Made by a program: the position numbers and the translations under genes. Shown piece by piece: positions 1 through 7,197 of a DNA stretch of 64,000 nt (positions are counted from its first letter, which is position 1; each line of letters begins with the position of its first letter). The notes beneath the pieces are model-generated. The model was not told the DNA's origin. It saw nothing but the letters and a program-made list of their open reading frames with translations, and searched no databases. The DNA comes from Chryseobacterium oranimense (GTDB taxonomy: Bacteria > Bacteroidota > Bacteroidia > Flavobacteriales > Weeksellaceae). Location: NCBI RefSeq assembly GCF_900129755.1, contig NZ_FQWT01000001.1:1302001-1366000 (forward strand). Direction: 5' to 3'.

Positions 1-248
1 GACATTATACCATACAATATGCCGGTGGAAAGACCAGAGTGTTTTATCAGATTGGTCTTAGTGCTAATACCACCGGAATATCCGTCTATATTCTCGGTAT
101 TGATGATAAGAAATATTTAGCGGAAACGTATGGAAAAACAATAGGCAAAGCAAGCGTTACCGGATATTGCATTAAATTTAAAAAGCTGGAAGATATCAAT
201 ATTGAAATACTTGAGGCTGCTATACGGGATGGGTTTATCACGACATAG
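1..248 (+). CDS. DUF1801 (YdhG-like) protein, C-terminal part
   Basis: The gene is cut by the left edge; the reading frame is open from position 3 to the TAG at 246-248. The visible 81 residues carry the features of the end of a DUF1801/YdhG-like domain: a GGKTRVFYQIGLS stretch, an aromatic beta-strand segment, then LAETYGKTIGKAS and a lysine-rich FKKLEDIN tail. Members are small soluble proteins of poorly known function. It runs convergently into the HxlR regulator, the two stop regions overlapping by 11 bases. The start codon and total length cannot be seen. Confidence 0.75.
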   Translation, partial: HYTIQYAGGKTRVFYQIGLSANTTGISVYILGIDDKKYLAETYGKTIGKASVTGYCIKFKKLEDINIEILEAAIRDGFITT

Positions 249-615
249 GGCAAACTGATATTTCTTTACCTTCAGCATAGGTTTTTCCCCAGTCGCAAAG
301 GCTTTCCAGAATAGGAATTAAATCCAGGCCTTTATTCGTTAAAACATACTTGACTCCTGGAGGAACGGTTTCAGGAATTTCTTTCTTGACAATAATTGCG
401 TGAGTTTCCAGCTCTTTCAGCTGCCGTCCCAAAACCTGTTCGGAAATATTGGGCAACTCCTTTTTTAATAAATGAAACCTGTTATTTCCCTGTGAAATAG
501 AATAAACAATTTGCGACTTCCAACGGCCGCTAATCATTGCTACCGCTGAATTGAGCTCACAAACCTGAAATAAAAACTGTTCATTTATCGCCTGGGTTGA
601 ATTTTCTTTACGCAT
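238..615 (-). CDS. HxlR-family winged-helix transcriptional regulator
   Basis: A 125-residue protein with the HxlR winged-helix layout: the SGRWKSQIVYSI helix near residues 30-42, a recognition helix in NISEQVLGRQLKELE, and a wing in VPPGVKYVLTNKG. A cysteine sits before the domain (VCELNS, around residue 19), as in many redox- or electrophile-sensing HxlR proteins. It is transcribed away from the secreted esterase gene. The 90 bases between them contain a 9-11-9 inverted repeat that is a good candidate for its operator, so it probably controls itself and the esterase. The effector is unknown. Confidence 0.88.
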   Translation of the reverse strand: MRKENSTQAINEQFLFQVCELNSAVAMISGRWKSQIVYSISQGNNRFHLLKKELPNISEQVLGRQLKELETHAIIVKKEIPETVPPGVKYVLTNKGLDLIPILESLCDWGKTYAEGKEISVCPMS

Positions 616-640
616 AAGTCTTCATTTTTAACGGCTCACA

Positions 641-669
641 ATTTTGTTCGTTATTGTACAGAACAAAAT
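641..669. promoter_or_regulatory. Inverted repeat, candidate HxlR operator
   Basis: ATTTTGTTC at 641-649 and GAACAAAAT at 661-669 are perfect inverted 9-mers around an 11-base spacer, placed between the divergent HxlR and esterase genes. A weak -7-like GAATTTTG lies at 677-684 with a TTG 20 bases upstream, so the right arm would fall between the promoter elements of the esterase gene. That geometry suits repression by the neighbouring regulator. Confidence 0.6.
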
Positions 670-701
670 GCTTGCTGAATTTTGTAATAAAATTACACAA
701 T

Positions 702-1526
702 ATGAATAAGGTAATAAGCATTATGATCGGATTACTTACGGCAATTTCAGCCAAGGCACAGGAAAAATGGGTGATAAAATCTGACTATTTGGAAAAACCC
801 GACACAGTTCTGATTTTTAAGCCCAAAACCTATCAGAAAACAGAAAAATATCCCTTGATCTATCTTTTTCATGGTTACAGCGAAAATTATAAACAGTGGT
901 CCAAAACCACAGATTTACAGAAACTGGCCGATCAATATAACTTCATTATTGTTACGCCAGATGGTTTTACATCTTATTATATCAACAGTCCCATCAACAA
1001 AAGTTCACAGTATGAAAATTTTTTCTTTAAAGAATTGGTCCCAAAAGTACACCGTTCATTTACTGTTGACAACAGAAATATTTTCATCAGCGGTTTAAGT
1101 ATGGGAGGCTATGGAGCTTTGCGGTATTTCATTCTGCATCCGGACTATTTTAATACAGCAGGATCTACCAGCGGAGCTTTGGAAATTGACCCTTTGAATT
1201 TTAAAAAAGTAAGTCAGCACTTTTGGCAAAGCAACAGATTAATGGATGATCTGACCACTAATATCGGCGATCCGAAACATACAGACTGGACCCCATACAG
1301 TATCTCATCACTTTTGAAACAGCATCCCGATTTTAAGAAAGCTTTTATTTTTGACTGCGGAACCGAAGATATCTTATATCCGAATTCCCTGCAGCTGAAA
1401 CACCAGTCTGACAGTCTCAAAATTCCAGCTACTTTTATCAGTCAGCCGGGTGACCATAATACAGAATACTGGAACAAATCCATTGAACATCATTTTGTCT
1501 ATTTCCAACAGCATTTGAAAAAATAA
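702..1526 (+). CDS. Secreted alpha/beta-hydrolase, esterase D type
   Basis: About 274 residues from the ATG at 702, which begins a signal peptide (MNKVISIMIGLLTAISAKA) likely cut before QEKW. A TTG-started 48-base extension exists but would put a poor sequence before the signal peptide. The mature part is a PF00756-type esterase: oxyanion region LFHGYSENY, nucleophile motif GLSMGGYG with Ser near residue 133, an acidic residue in FDCGTEDILY and a His in QPGDHNTEYW. It should hydrolyse an ester in the periplasm or outside the cell. The substrate is not predictable. It is divergent from an HxlR regulator that probably controls it. Confidence 0.85.
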   Translation: MNKVISIMIGLLTAISAKAQEKWVIKSDYLEKPDTVLIFKPKTYQKTEKYPLIYLFHGYSENYKQWSKTTDLQKLADQYNFIIVTPDGFTSYYINSPINKSSQYENFFFKELVPKVHRSFTVDNRNIFISGLSMGGYGALRYFILHPDYFNTAGSTSGALEIDPLNFKKVSQHFWQSNRLMDDLTTNIGDPKHTDWTPYSISSLLKQHPDFKKAFIFDCGTEDILYPNSLQLKHQSDSLKIPATFISQPGDHNTEYWNKSIEHHFVYFQQHLKK

Positions 1527-1579
1527 AAAGGACAAAAGCCTGTGAACATTATTCTAAATCAATAAATTAAAAAGTAAAA

Positions 1580-1969
1580 TTAAATTGTTTCTTTTTCAGG
1601 AACATTGACAAATTCACCTTTTTCAACAACAAGCCGGTTGCCCCATTCTGTAATAGCGTCCAAAACAGGAATAAACGTTTTACCAAGATCAGTCAGGCTG
1701 TACACCACCTTAACAGGTGGCTTTTCGCCAAAGACTTTCCTTGACACCAAACCGTCTTTTTCCAATTGCTTTAACTGCAAACTCAGCGTCATTTCGGTCA
1801 CTGCCGCCAGCTCTTTCCGAAGTTCACTGTACCTTTTAGCTTCTTCTTTCAGATGATAAAGGATAACTGCTTTCCATTTCCCGCCTACCAGATCCATGGT
1901 AAGACTTACGGTACAGGGATATATTTTCCCTTTTAATTTTATATGGTCACCAATGCACTCTGTTTTCAT
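1580..1969 (-). CDS. HxlR-family winged-helix transcriptional regulator
   Basis: A 129-residue HxlR protein with a cysteine in YPCTVSLTMDLVGGKWK, helix-turn-helix in LRKELAAVTEMTLSLQLKQLE and wing KPPVKVVYSLTDLG. It is clearly related to, but not a recent copy of, the regulator at 238-615. It is divergent from the NAD(P)H oxidoreductase gene that begins at 2071. HxlR regulators paired with such quinone or aldehyde-reducing enzymes usually sense electrophiles, which is the inferred role here. A 7-bp inverted repeat spanning the oxidoreductase promoter is its likely binding site. Confidence 0.88.
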   Translation of the reverse strand: MKTECIGDHIKLKGKIYPCTVSLTMDLVGGKWKAVILYHLKEEAKRYSELRKELAAVTEMTLSLQLKQLEKDGLVSRKVFGEKPPVKVVYSLTDLGKTFIPVLDAITEWGNRLVVEKGEFVNVPEKETI

Positions 1970-2017
1970 TTTAAATTTATTTTGGCCTATCGGTTTAGAT
2001 AGTTATTGCAGATGTAG

Positions 2018-2058
2018 TGTACTAAAAATAATTTTGTAACTAAAATAATTATAGTACA
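2018..2058 (+). promoter_or_regulatory. Oxidoreductase promoter within a candidate HxlR operator
   Basis: A TAATTTTG -7 box (2029-2036) with ATTG about 20 bases upstream (2005-2008) points toward the oxidoreductase gene. TGTACTA at 2018-2024 and TAGTACA at 2052-2058 form a perfect inverted repeat around it. One arm lies between the -33 and -7 elements and the other just past the start site, which is a repressing layout. Confidence 0.6.
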
Positions 2059-2070
2059 AATTTAAAGAAA

Positions 2071-2723
2071 ATGAAAATACTTATTGTTCTTGCACATCCG
2101 GAAGAAAAAAGTTTTAATGCGGCCATGTTCAACACTGCAGTCAGGACTTTAGAAAAAGAAGGCCACGAAGTAAAAACCACCGACTTGTATAAAGAAAATT
2201 ACCAGCCGGTCAGTGGAAAAGAAAACTTCACCCAATTAAAAAATGCAGATTACTTTAAACAGCAGAATGAAGAATTATTCGCCTTAGAGCATTCTACTTT
2301 TACCCCCGATATTGTATCGGAACAGGAAAAGATTGAGTGGTGCGATATGATGATCTGGCAGTTTCCGCTGTATTGGTTTTCGGCTCCGGCTATTTTAAAA
2401 GGCTGGATCGATAAAGTTTTTACAATGGGAAAGTTTTATGATAACGGTAAAATTTTTGATAACGGATTTTCTGTTGGGAAAAAAGCAATGCTGTCTGTAA
2501 CGGCCGGTGGCCCTGAAAAAATTATACAAAGGACAAATACGGTGATATAAACTCAATTTTGTTTCCGATACATCGTGGAATTCTGGAATTTCTCGGTTTT
2601 TCAGTTTTACAGCCGGAATTTATTTATTCTGTGGAACGGCTTACTGACGAAGAAAGAAAAGCAGTATTAAACAACTGGTCAGAAAGATTGATCAATATTG
2701 AAAAAGAAATCATGAAAAGCTAA
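2071..2723 (+). pseudogene. Flavodoxin-fold NAD(P)H oxidoreductase, frameshifted
   Basis: The first frame runs from ATG 2071 to TAA 2550 and encodes a KefF/MdaB/NQO-type enzyme: LIVLAHPEEKSFN for FMN phosphate binding, then IWQFPLYWFSAPAILKGWIDKVF, and a TAGGPE loop. Just after GGPEK the frame shifts by one base at an A6 run (2516-2521). The family's C-terminal part continues in frame 3 to TAA 2721-2723, including KYGDINSILFPIHRG and EFLGFSVLQPEF. Restoring one A would give about 217 residues, the normal family length. The conservation of both halves suggests a recent mutation or a sequencing error in a homopolymer. Such enzymes reduce quinones or other electrophiles with FMN or FAD. Confidence 0.85.
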
Positions 2724-2898
2724 TGACTAATGATTGGAATATAATTATCCTGAAAATGGAAAAGGTAGAGATCCGAAAACTTATTTCCTGAAAAAACATC
2801 AAATTAGTAATGCAAATTTTGACTGCTTTCCAAAAAGTTAGATTAATTTTGGAAACAAGGAAAACCAACAGATCTCTTACCATAAACCTTCCGTAAAA

Positions 2899-4020
2899 TT
2901 GAAAAATACATTAAGCTTAATTGCTTTATTTCTAACCTGCATCCATTTATACTCTCAGAACACCTATGTCTTTTTCGGCTCATTCAACCGTGATAAAGCA
3001 ACCGAAGGACTGTATGTATATCAGCTGGATACCATTAAAGGCAAATTAACCAAAGTAAATTCTCTGAAAGGAATTTTAAATCCTTCATTTCTTACCCTGT
3101 CTCCCAACGGAAAGTACGTTTTTGCCTGTACAGAAAGTAAAACACAGGGTGCAGGAAGTGTAAGCAGCTTCAAATTCAAACCTGAAGATGGAAAACTGAC
3201 TTTTATCAACAGTCAAAAAAGTGGTGGTGAAAATCCTGTTTATGTAACGGCCCATAAAAACGGTAAATGGCTGGTTAATGCCAATTACACTGAAGGCAGC
3301 GTTTCCGTATATCCCTTATCCGAAGACGGAACCATATATCCATACGTACAGAATTTACATTTTTCGGAGGGCAGTGTCAATAAAAACAGACAGGACAGAT
3401 CACATGTTCATGCAGCTGTCTTTTCACCGGATTTCAGTCAGCTATTTCTAACGGATCTCGGTGCCGATAAAATCAGGTCCTATATGTTTGACAGTACCGC
3501 AAACGAGCCTTTACAACCTGCAAAACCTCCTTATCTGTCAACTACTTCAGGAGGCGGACCAAGGCATTTCACCTTTCATCCGAACGGAAAGTTTGCCTAC
3601 TCCATCGAAGAAATGGGAGGTGCCGTGAATGTGTACAAATATGAAAATTCCCAACTGGAAAGCATCCAAAGGATAGATACACATAATGATCAGCACAAAG
3701 AAGAATTTGAAAGCTCGGATATTCACATTTCCCCGGACGGTAAATTTTTATACGCGTCTAATCGTGGGTACGAAAATAATATTGCTATTTTTTCGATTCT
3801 TCAGCACGGAACATTAAAAAATATCGGGTACCAGCCCACTTTTGGCAAGCAATTAAGGGTTTTTGATATGGACGAAACAGGAAAATTTTTAATTGTAGCC
3901 AATGCTGCCAGCGGAGATGCTTTCGTATTCAGGCGTAATCCTGAAACCGGTTTATTGAAAAAGGCAGGAAAAAGAACAAAAATTAAGGGAGTTTCTTGTG
4001 TGAAAATAAAAAAATATTGA
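2899..4020 (+). CDS. Secreted lactonase-family beta-propeller (6-phosphogluconolactonase type)
   Basis: 373 residues with a signal peptide (LSLIALFLTCIHLYS) and a seven-bladed propeller of the PF10282 type. Repeated blade motifs include FLTLSPNGKYVFA, HVHAAVFSPDFSQLFLTDLGADKI, PRHFTFHPNGKFAYSIEEMGG and IHISPDGKFLYASNRG. No ATG lies in frame upstream, so translation must start at the TTG at 2899, directly before Lys-Asn. A TAATTTTG -7 box is at 2844-2851. Cytosolic relatives hydrolyse 6-phosphogluconolactone; an exported copy with a signal peptide more probably acts on another lactone or sugar. The substrate is unresolved. Confidence 0.82.
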   Translation: MKNTLSLIALFLTCIHLYSQNTYVFFGSFNRDKATEGLYVYQLDTIKGKLTKVNSLKGILNPSFLTLSPNGKYVFACTESKTQGAGSVSSFKFKPEDGKLTFINSQKSGGENPVYVTAHKNGKWLVNANYTEGSVSVYPLSEDGTIYPYVQNLHFSEGSVNKNRQDRSHVHAAVFSPDFSQLFLTDLGADKIRSYMFDSTANEPLQPAKPPYLSTTSGGGPRHFTFHPNGKFAYSIEEMGGAVNVYKYENSQLESIQRIDTHNDQHKEEFESSDIHISPDGKFLYASNRGYENNIAIFSILQHGTLKNIGYQPTFGKQLRVFDMDETGKFLIVANAASGDAFVFRRNPETGLLKKAGKRTKIKGVSCVKIKKY

Positions 4021-4055
4021 TTTACTTTTCACCCAGCAAAAAATTTTTTAAAAAA

Positions 4056-4082
4056 ATAAGATATCCTAGCAAAGTATCTTAT
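4056..4082. promoter_or_regulatory. Inverted repeat upstream of the tRNA-linked gene
   Basis: ATAAGATA (4056-4063) and TATCTTAT (4075-4082) are perfect inverted 8-mers with an 11-base spacer. They lie 8 bases before a TAACTTTA -7-like box (4090-4097) that precedes the ATG at 4103. The position and size fit an operator for a dimeric regulator. No regulator gene lies next to it. Confidence 0.55.
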
Positions 4083-4102
4083 AATTGCATAACTTTAGTT
4101 TT

Positions 4103-5413
4103 ATGACAACCATTGAACAGCTCTATAAAACCTTAGATGAGCGCAGACGTCCGGAAGATGTTGCGGAGATGATTGTTGAATTAATGAAAAATGATCTGAA
4201 CCGTCATGAACTTTCTGTTTTGGAAAAAGCTGCTCAGGGCTCATTGAAAAGAAGTCTGTATGGGTATACTTCAATGCTCGAAACTTTCGGAACTGCAGTT
4301 GGAGCCGAAAAACAGATCAAAAAAGCAATTGAAATCTTTAAAATCAGTCAAAGTGAAACTTCCAATTATCACTATATTGAAAATATTGAAACCTTTTTAA
4401 CAGAAACATCTCCTTTGATCCATAAATCAATAGGAAAGAATGATTTTCGTAGCGACAGGCTTAATAAAATTCAGAGAAAAGAAGCAGGACTGGATCTTTC
4501 CAAAAGGAGCTACAATAAAAAATGGCGTCTTCTGAAGCGTATTGAAAAAAGACTATACAAGTGTATCCAGGAGTCCAAAAAGATTGAGTTCCAGAAAATA
4601 GCAAAACATGGATTGGCACACACCATCAGTCCTGAAGATTTTAATGCAGATCTTAATACCGCCTGTTTTATTGCCTATTTCAATGCACGGAGTAATGTAA
4701 GAAGTACATTTACCAATCAAAGTCAGGAAAGGCCGTTTGATGAAATCTGTGAAATGTTATTCAACAGATGCAAAGGAAATGCTGACAAAACCAACTGGCA
4801 GGCTGTTTCATATATCTATACCAATGAAGAAGCTTTGCACTATCTTGCTGACGAACAGAAAGGAAGACTATTGGGAAAATGGAGTAAAATCCTGCAGGAA
4901 ATTGCTGAATTCCTGGAAAAATTGTGGACAGATAATGACATCAACAGGAAAACTATGGCTGTAAAAAAAGGCAATGATTCCACTACATGGAACAATACGG
5001 CCGGAGCCTGGAATAAAGCAAGAGACAACTGGATGAATTTGATCTATGCACTAGGCATGGAGTATATTCTCGATGATATCTGCTTCGGAAAAGTGATGCG
5101 ACTGATGGCGGCCGACGTCATTGCATGGCATTTATCCAGTGGTGGAAAACTCGACCCTAACACAGAAGTCTGGAATATACTACCTTTGCCCTGGGAGGTT
5201 TTTCAGGAAAAACAATTCTGCAATAAAAAAATGATTATACAGGCTTGCAGAAAAGCCGGTATTGATCCTGAAAAATCAGGCTGGATTGCTCCGAAAACTC
5301 AACAGGTAAGCCAGTTTAAACCAACGCCTGAACTGGTACATGGAGTGACCGTTTCAAACCCTTTTCTTGCATCTGTCTTAAGAAAAAACAAATATTTTTC
5401 AGGCAAAATCTGA
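4103..5413 (+). CDS. Unknown protein upstream of two tRNA-like genes
   Basis: About 436 residues from ATG 4103 (a TTG 18 bases earlier is in frame but overlaps the -7 box). I do not recognise the family. The sequence is mostly helical and charged, with a basic middle (RSYNKKWRLLKRIEKRLYKC near residues 135-160). A conserved-looking C-terminal block contains LMAADVIAWHLSSGGKLDP, then WNILPLPWEVF and AGIDPEKSGW. There is no signal peptide or membrane segment, so it should be cytoplasmic. It is preceded by an 8-11-8 inverted repeat and followed after 15 bases by two tRNA-like genes with no promoter visible between. The linkage suggests a role with tRNA or RNA, but that is inference. Confidence 0.8.
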   Translation: MTTIEQLYKTLDERRRPEDVAEMIVELMKNDLNRHELSVLEKAAQGSLKRSLYGYTSMLETFGTAVGAEKQIKKAIEIFKISQSETSNYHYIENIETFLTETSPLIHKSIGKNDFRSDRLNKIQRKEAGLDLSKRSYNKKWRLLKRIEKRLYKCIQESKKIEFQKIAKHGLAHTISPEDFNADLNTACFIAYFNARSNVRSTFTNQSQERPFDEICEMLFNRCKGNADKTNWQAVSYIYTNEEALHYLADEQKGRLLGKWSKILQEIAEFLEKLWTDNDINRKTMAVKKGNDSTTWNNTAGAWNKARDNWMNLIYALGMEYILDDICFGKVMRLMAADVIAWHLSSGGKLDPNTEVWNILPLPWEVFQEKQFCNKKMIIQACRKAGIDPEKSGWIAPKTQQVSQFKPTPELVHGVTVSNPFLASVLRKNKYFSGKI

Positions 5414-5428
5414 AAACAATAAAATAAC

Positions 5429-5503
5429 GGATAGGTTAATTCAGTGGTAGAATTCCCGGCTCTTCATCCGGGTTGACGCAGGTTCGAGCCCTGCACCTAT
5501 CCA
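5429..5503 (+). tRNA. tRNA-like gene A with an 8-nt anticodon loop
   Basis: The cloverleaf is complete. An 8-bp acceptor GGATAGGT (5429-5436) pairs with ACCTATCC (5495-5502), followed by A5503. The D stem is ATTC/GAAT with loop AGTGGTA. The anticodon stem is CCCGG (5455-5459)/CCGGG (5468-5472), the variable region TTGAC, and the T arm GCAGG-TTCGAGC-CCTGC. The anticodon loop is CTCTTCAT (5460-5467), eight bases rather than seven. Reading from U33 gives CUU (Lys); aligning from the 3' side gives UUC (Glu). The extra acceptor pair resembles the G-1:C73 pair of tRNA-His. CCA is not encoded in full. It may be a working non-standard tRNA, a tRNA mimic or a decaying copy. Confidence 0.75.
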
Positions 5504-5506
5504 ACT

Positions 5507-5578
5507 TCTGATATAGCTCAGTGGCAGAGCACCCGGCTCTGGACCGGGAGGACACAGGTTCGAGCCCTGTTATCAGAG
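5507..5578 (+). tRNA. tRNA-like gene B, anticodon CUG (Gln)
   Basis: A canonical 72-nt cloverleaf: acceptor TCTGATA (5507-5513)/TATCAGA (5571-5577), D arm GCTC-AGTGGCA-GAGC, anticodon arm CCCGG-CTCTGGA-CCGGG, variable AGGAC, T arm ACAGG-TTCGAGC-CCTGT and discriminator G5578. The anticodon at 5539-5541 is CTG, read as Gln. The U1-A72 pair and G73 agree with glutamine identity in Escherichia coli. G at position 37 is unusual for tRNA-Gln. CCA is not encoded. It starts 3 bases after gene A and shares its anticodon stem, T loop and most of its T stem, so the two look like diverged duplicates expressed together. Confidence 0.8.
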
Positions 5579-5629
5579 CAATAATAAAGAAAATAGTGTA
5601 ATCTTTAACCCAATTTAAAAACTACCATC

Positions 5630-5830
5630 ATGTTACTTGCTATTCTCCTTCCTTTTCTCTCCTTTATGGTCCGTGGGAAAATACTTACAGGCATTGTCTG
5701 TCTCATTTTACAGATTACCCTCATCGGTTGGCTTCCTGCTGCGATCTGGGCGGTTTTATCCCTGAACAATGCCAGGGCAGAACGAAGAAATGACAAACTG
5801 ATCCGGGCCATGAAAGAAAATGGAAGATAA
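5630..5830 (+). CDS. YqaE/Pmp3-family small membrane protein
   Basis: A 66-residue protein with two hydrophobic segments, LLAILLPFLSFMV and LTGIVCLILQITLIGWLPAAIWAVLSL, the second with the IGWLPA motif of YqaE/Pmp3 (UPF0057). A charged tail (NNARAERRNDKLIRAMKENG) follows. Relatives are stress-induced inner-membrane proteins, and the yeast member affects membrane potential. It lies 51 bases after tRNA-like gene B; whether it is part of the same transcript is not clear. Confidence 0.8.
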   Translation: MLLAILLPFLSFMVRGKILTGIVCLILQITLIGWLPAAIWAVLSLNNARAERRNDKLIRAMKENGR

Positions 5831-5895
5831 GGAGGTTTGAAAAAATTCAAGTAAAAACTCAATATGAAAATCGCATTTAGAGATTAATCACTGGA

Positions 5896-6350
5896 ATGAA
5901 AATTACCACATCAAAAGGATGGAATCTTGAATTTAACGAACTGAGGAAGGATGGCAAAGCGACAGAAACCTGACAGGTAATGACGCAACCTCTGTCACTA
6001 AAAATCCTTGTTTCATCTTTCCGGATTGCCTGTATCAGGAATATTCCGAGGATAACGATTTTGAAAATGATCTCGGACAGTTCATTGATTTCTATCTGGA
6101 CAACCGGTACACTATACTCTCTCAAACAAAAGTGGCTGTTAATGCTATTACGCAACACAATCATGATTTCGCAGCCGATGATGATGTGAATTATATCATA
6201 TCCTACATTGAGATTTCTTACCTTAAACGATATGAATTCAAAATTAATTTTGTGTTTATGTACGGGTATGCTTTCTACGATATCTTTTATCAGGTTATAT
6301 CGCCTGAACATTTCATCATTAATAAGGTAGAGCGGCTTTTAAATTATTGA
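5896..6350 (+). pseudogene. Frameshifted gene of unknown function
   Basis: ATG 5896 opens a frame (MKITTSKGWNLEFNELRKDG) that ends at TGA 5971. A second, protein-like frame continues from about 5960 to TGA 6348-6350. It encodes NPCFIFPDCLYQEYSEDND, a Leu/Tyr-rich helix, FAADDDVNYIISYIEIS and a hydrophobic-aromatic end (FVFMYGYAFYDIFYQ). A one-base deletion near 5955-5970 would join the two. The product would have been about 150 residues. No family was recognised. Nothing shows whether the break is natural or a sequencing error. Confidence 0.6.
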
Positions 6351-6572
6351 TGCCATTCCATTTATTGTGATGTAAAAGAAACAAGAAATAAAAAAATACC
6401 ATCACAGAACTTGAAATCATTCATTAAATTAATATTAGTGTGTGAAAGAATAATGGTTAAGTTGATCAATCATAAAAGGATTAAACATCCACTGCATAAC
6501 ATTTTTACTTATTTTCATTACATATTTTGTATCTTTAGTTACCATTTGGAAAAGACATGTGGTATACAAGCA

Positions 6573-7193
6573 ATGGCAGAAGAACTTTTTTTCATCAAAA
6601 CGAATCCTAATGTTGCCAAAATCAATTTGTACAATAAACTGTGCCGTGATGAGGAAAAAATCATCGGCTTTCTGCAGTCCGATGCTAAAGTAAGCCTTGA
6701 AATCATTAAAAATAAAGTAAAAGATTCTGTAGAAAATCTTTCCAAAGAGGAACTTTCAAGTATTTTCCAATGGTTCAGCAATGCTTATCCTGCAGACCGG
6801 GAAGAAGCTAAAACCCAGCTTTTCATTCACGGGCTGGATCTTTTTTATGAAATTCCAAAAGAACAGCATGTAAAAAGTTTTCAGGAAATCCTGGCTGATT
6901 ATGAAAAATATTCCAAGCAGAACCTGGATTTTATGGTAGATGCCCAAAACTTCAATCAATTCCTAATTTACGGTTTATTTTTTACTGATATTGCCCTGCA
7001 AGAAAAAGGAAATGACACTATTCTTTCTCATTATTTAAAATCAGATTACCCTTCTCTATATACGCTTGCAGAAGAACAGTTCCGCGCCAACGGACCAGGT
7101 AAAGGCAATGACTCCGACCTTCATCACTATTTCGGGGAACTGTATGACCTGACAAAGTTTTATAAAGGCTCCATCATCAAACTGGATCAATAA
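6573..7193 (+). CDS. Hypothetical alpha-helical protein
   Basis: About 206 residues from ATG 6573 (MAEELFFIKTNPNVAK). The frame is open further upstream only through AT-rich sequence holding a TATCTTTA -7-like box, so the later ATG is preferred. The protein is acidic, soluble and helical, with FQWFSNAYPADREEAKTQLFIHGLDLFYE in the middle and GKGNDSDLHHYFGELYDLTKFYKG near the end. I do not recognise it. The neighbours (a pseudogene and a small membrane protein on the other strand) give no hint of function. Confidence 0.7.
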   Translation: MAEELFFIKTNPNVAKINLYNKLCRDEEKIIGFLQSDAKVSLEIIKNKVKDSVENLSKEELSSIFQWFSNAYPADREEAKTQLFIHGLDLFYEIPKEQHVKSFQEILADYEKYSKQNLDFMVDAQNFNQFLIYGLFFTDIALQEKGNDTILSHYLKSDYPSLYTLAEEQFRANGPGKGNDSDLHHYFGELYDLTKFYKGSIIKLDQ

Positions 7194-7197
7194 TTGT

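Noticed and set aside
2071-2723. Programmed frameshift in the oxidoreductase gene
   Set aside because: There is no typical slippery heptamer with a stimulating hairpin, and most enzymes of the family are encoded in one frame. Mutation or sequencing error is simpler.
4103-5413. Assignment of the tRNA-linked protein to Ro60/TROVE or RtcB
   Set aside because: Ro proteins carry a C-terminal vWA domain with a DxSxS motif and RtcB has conserved Cys and His metal sites; none of these is visible here.
5429-5578. tRNA genes as an integration site of a genomic island
   Set aside because: No integrase and no direct repeat of a tRNA 3' end was seen on either side.
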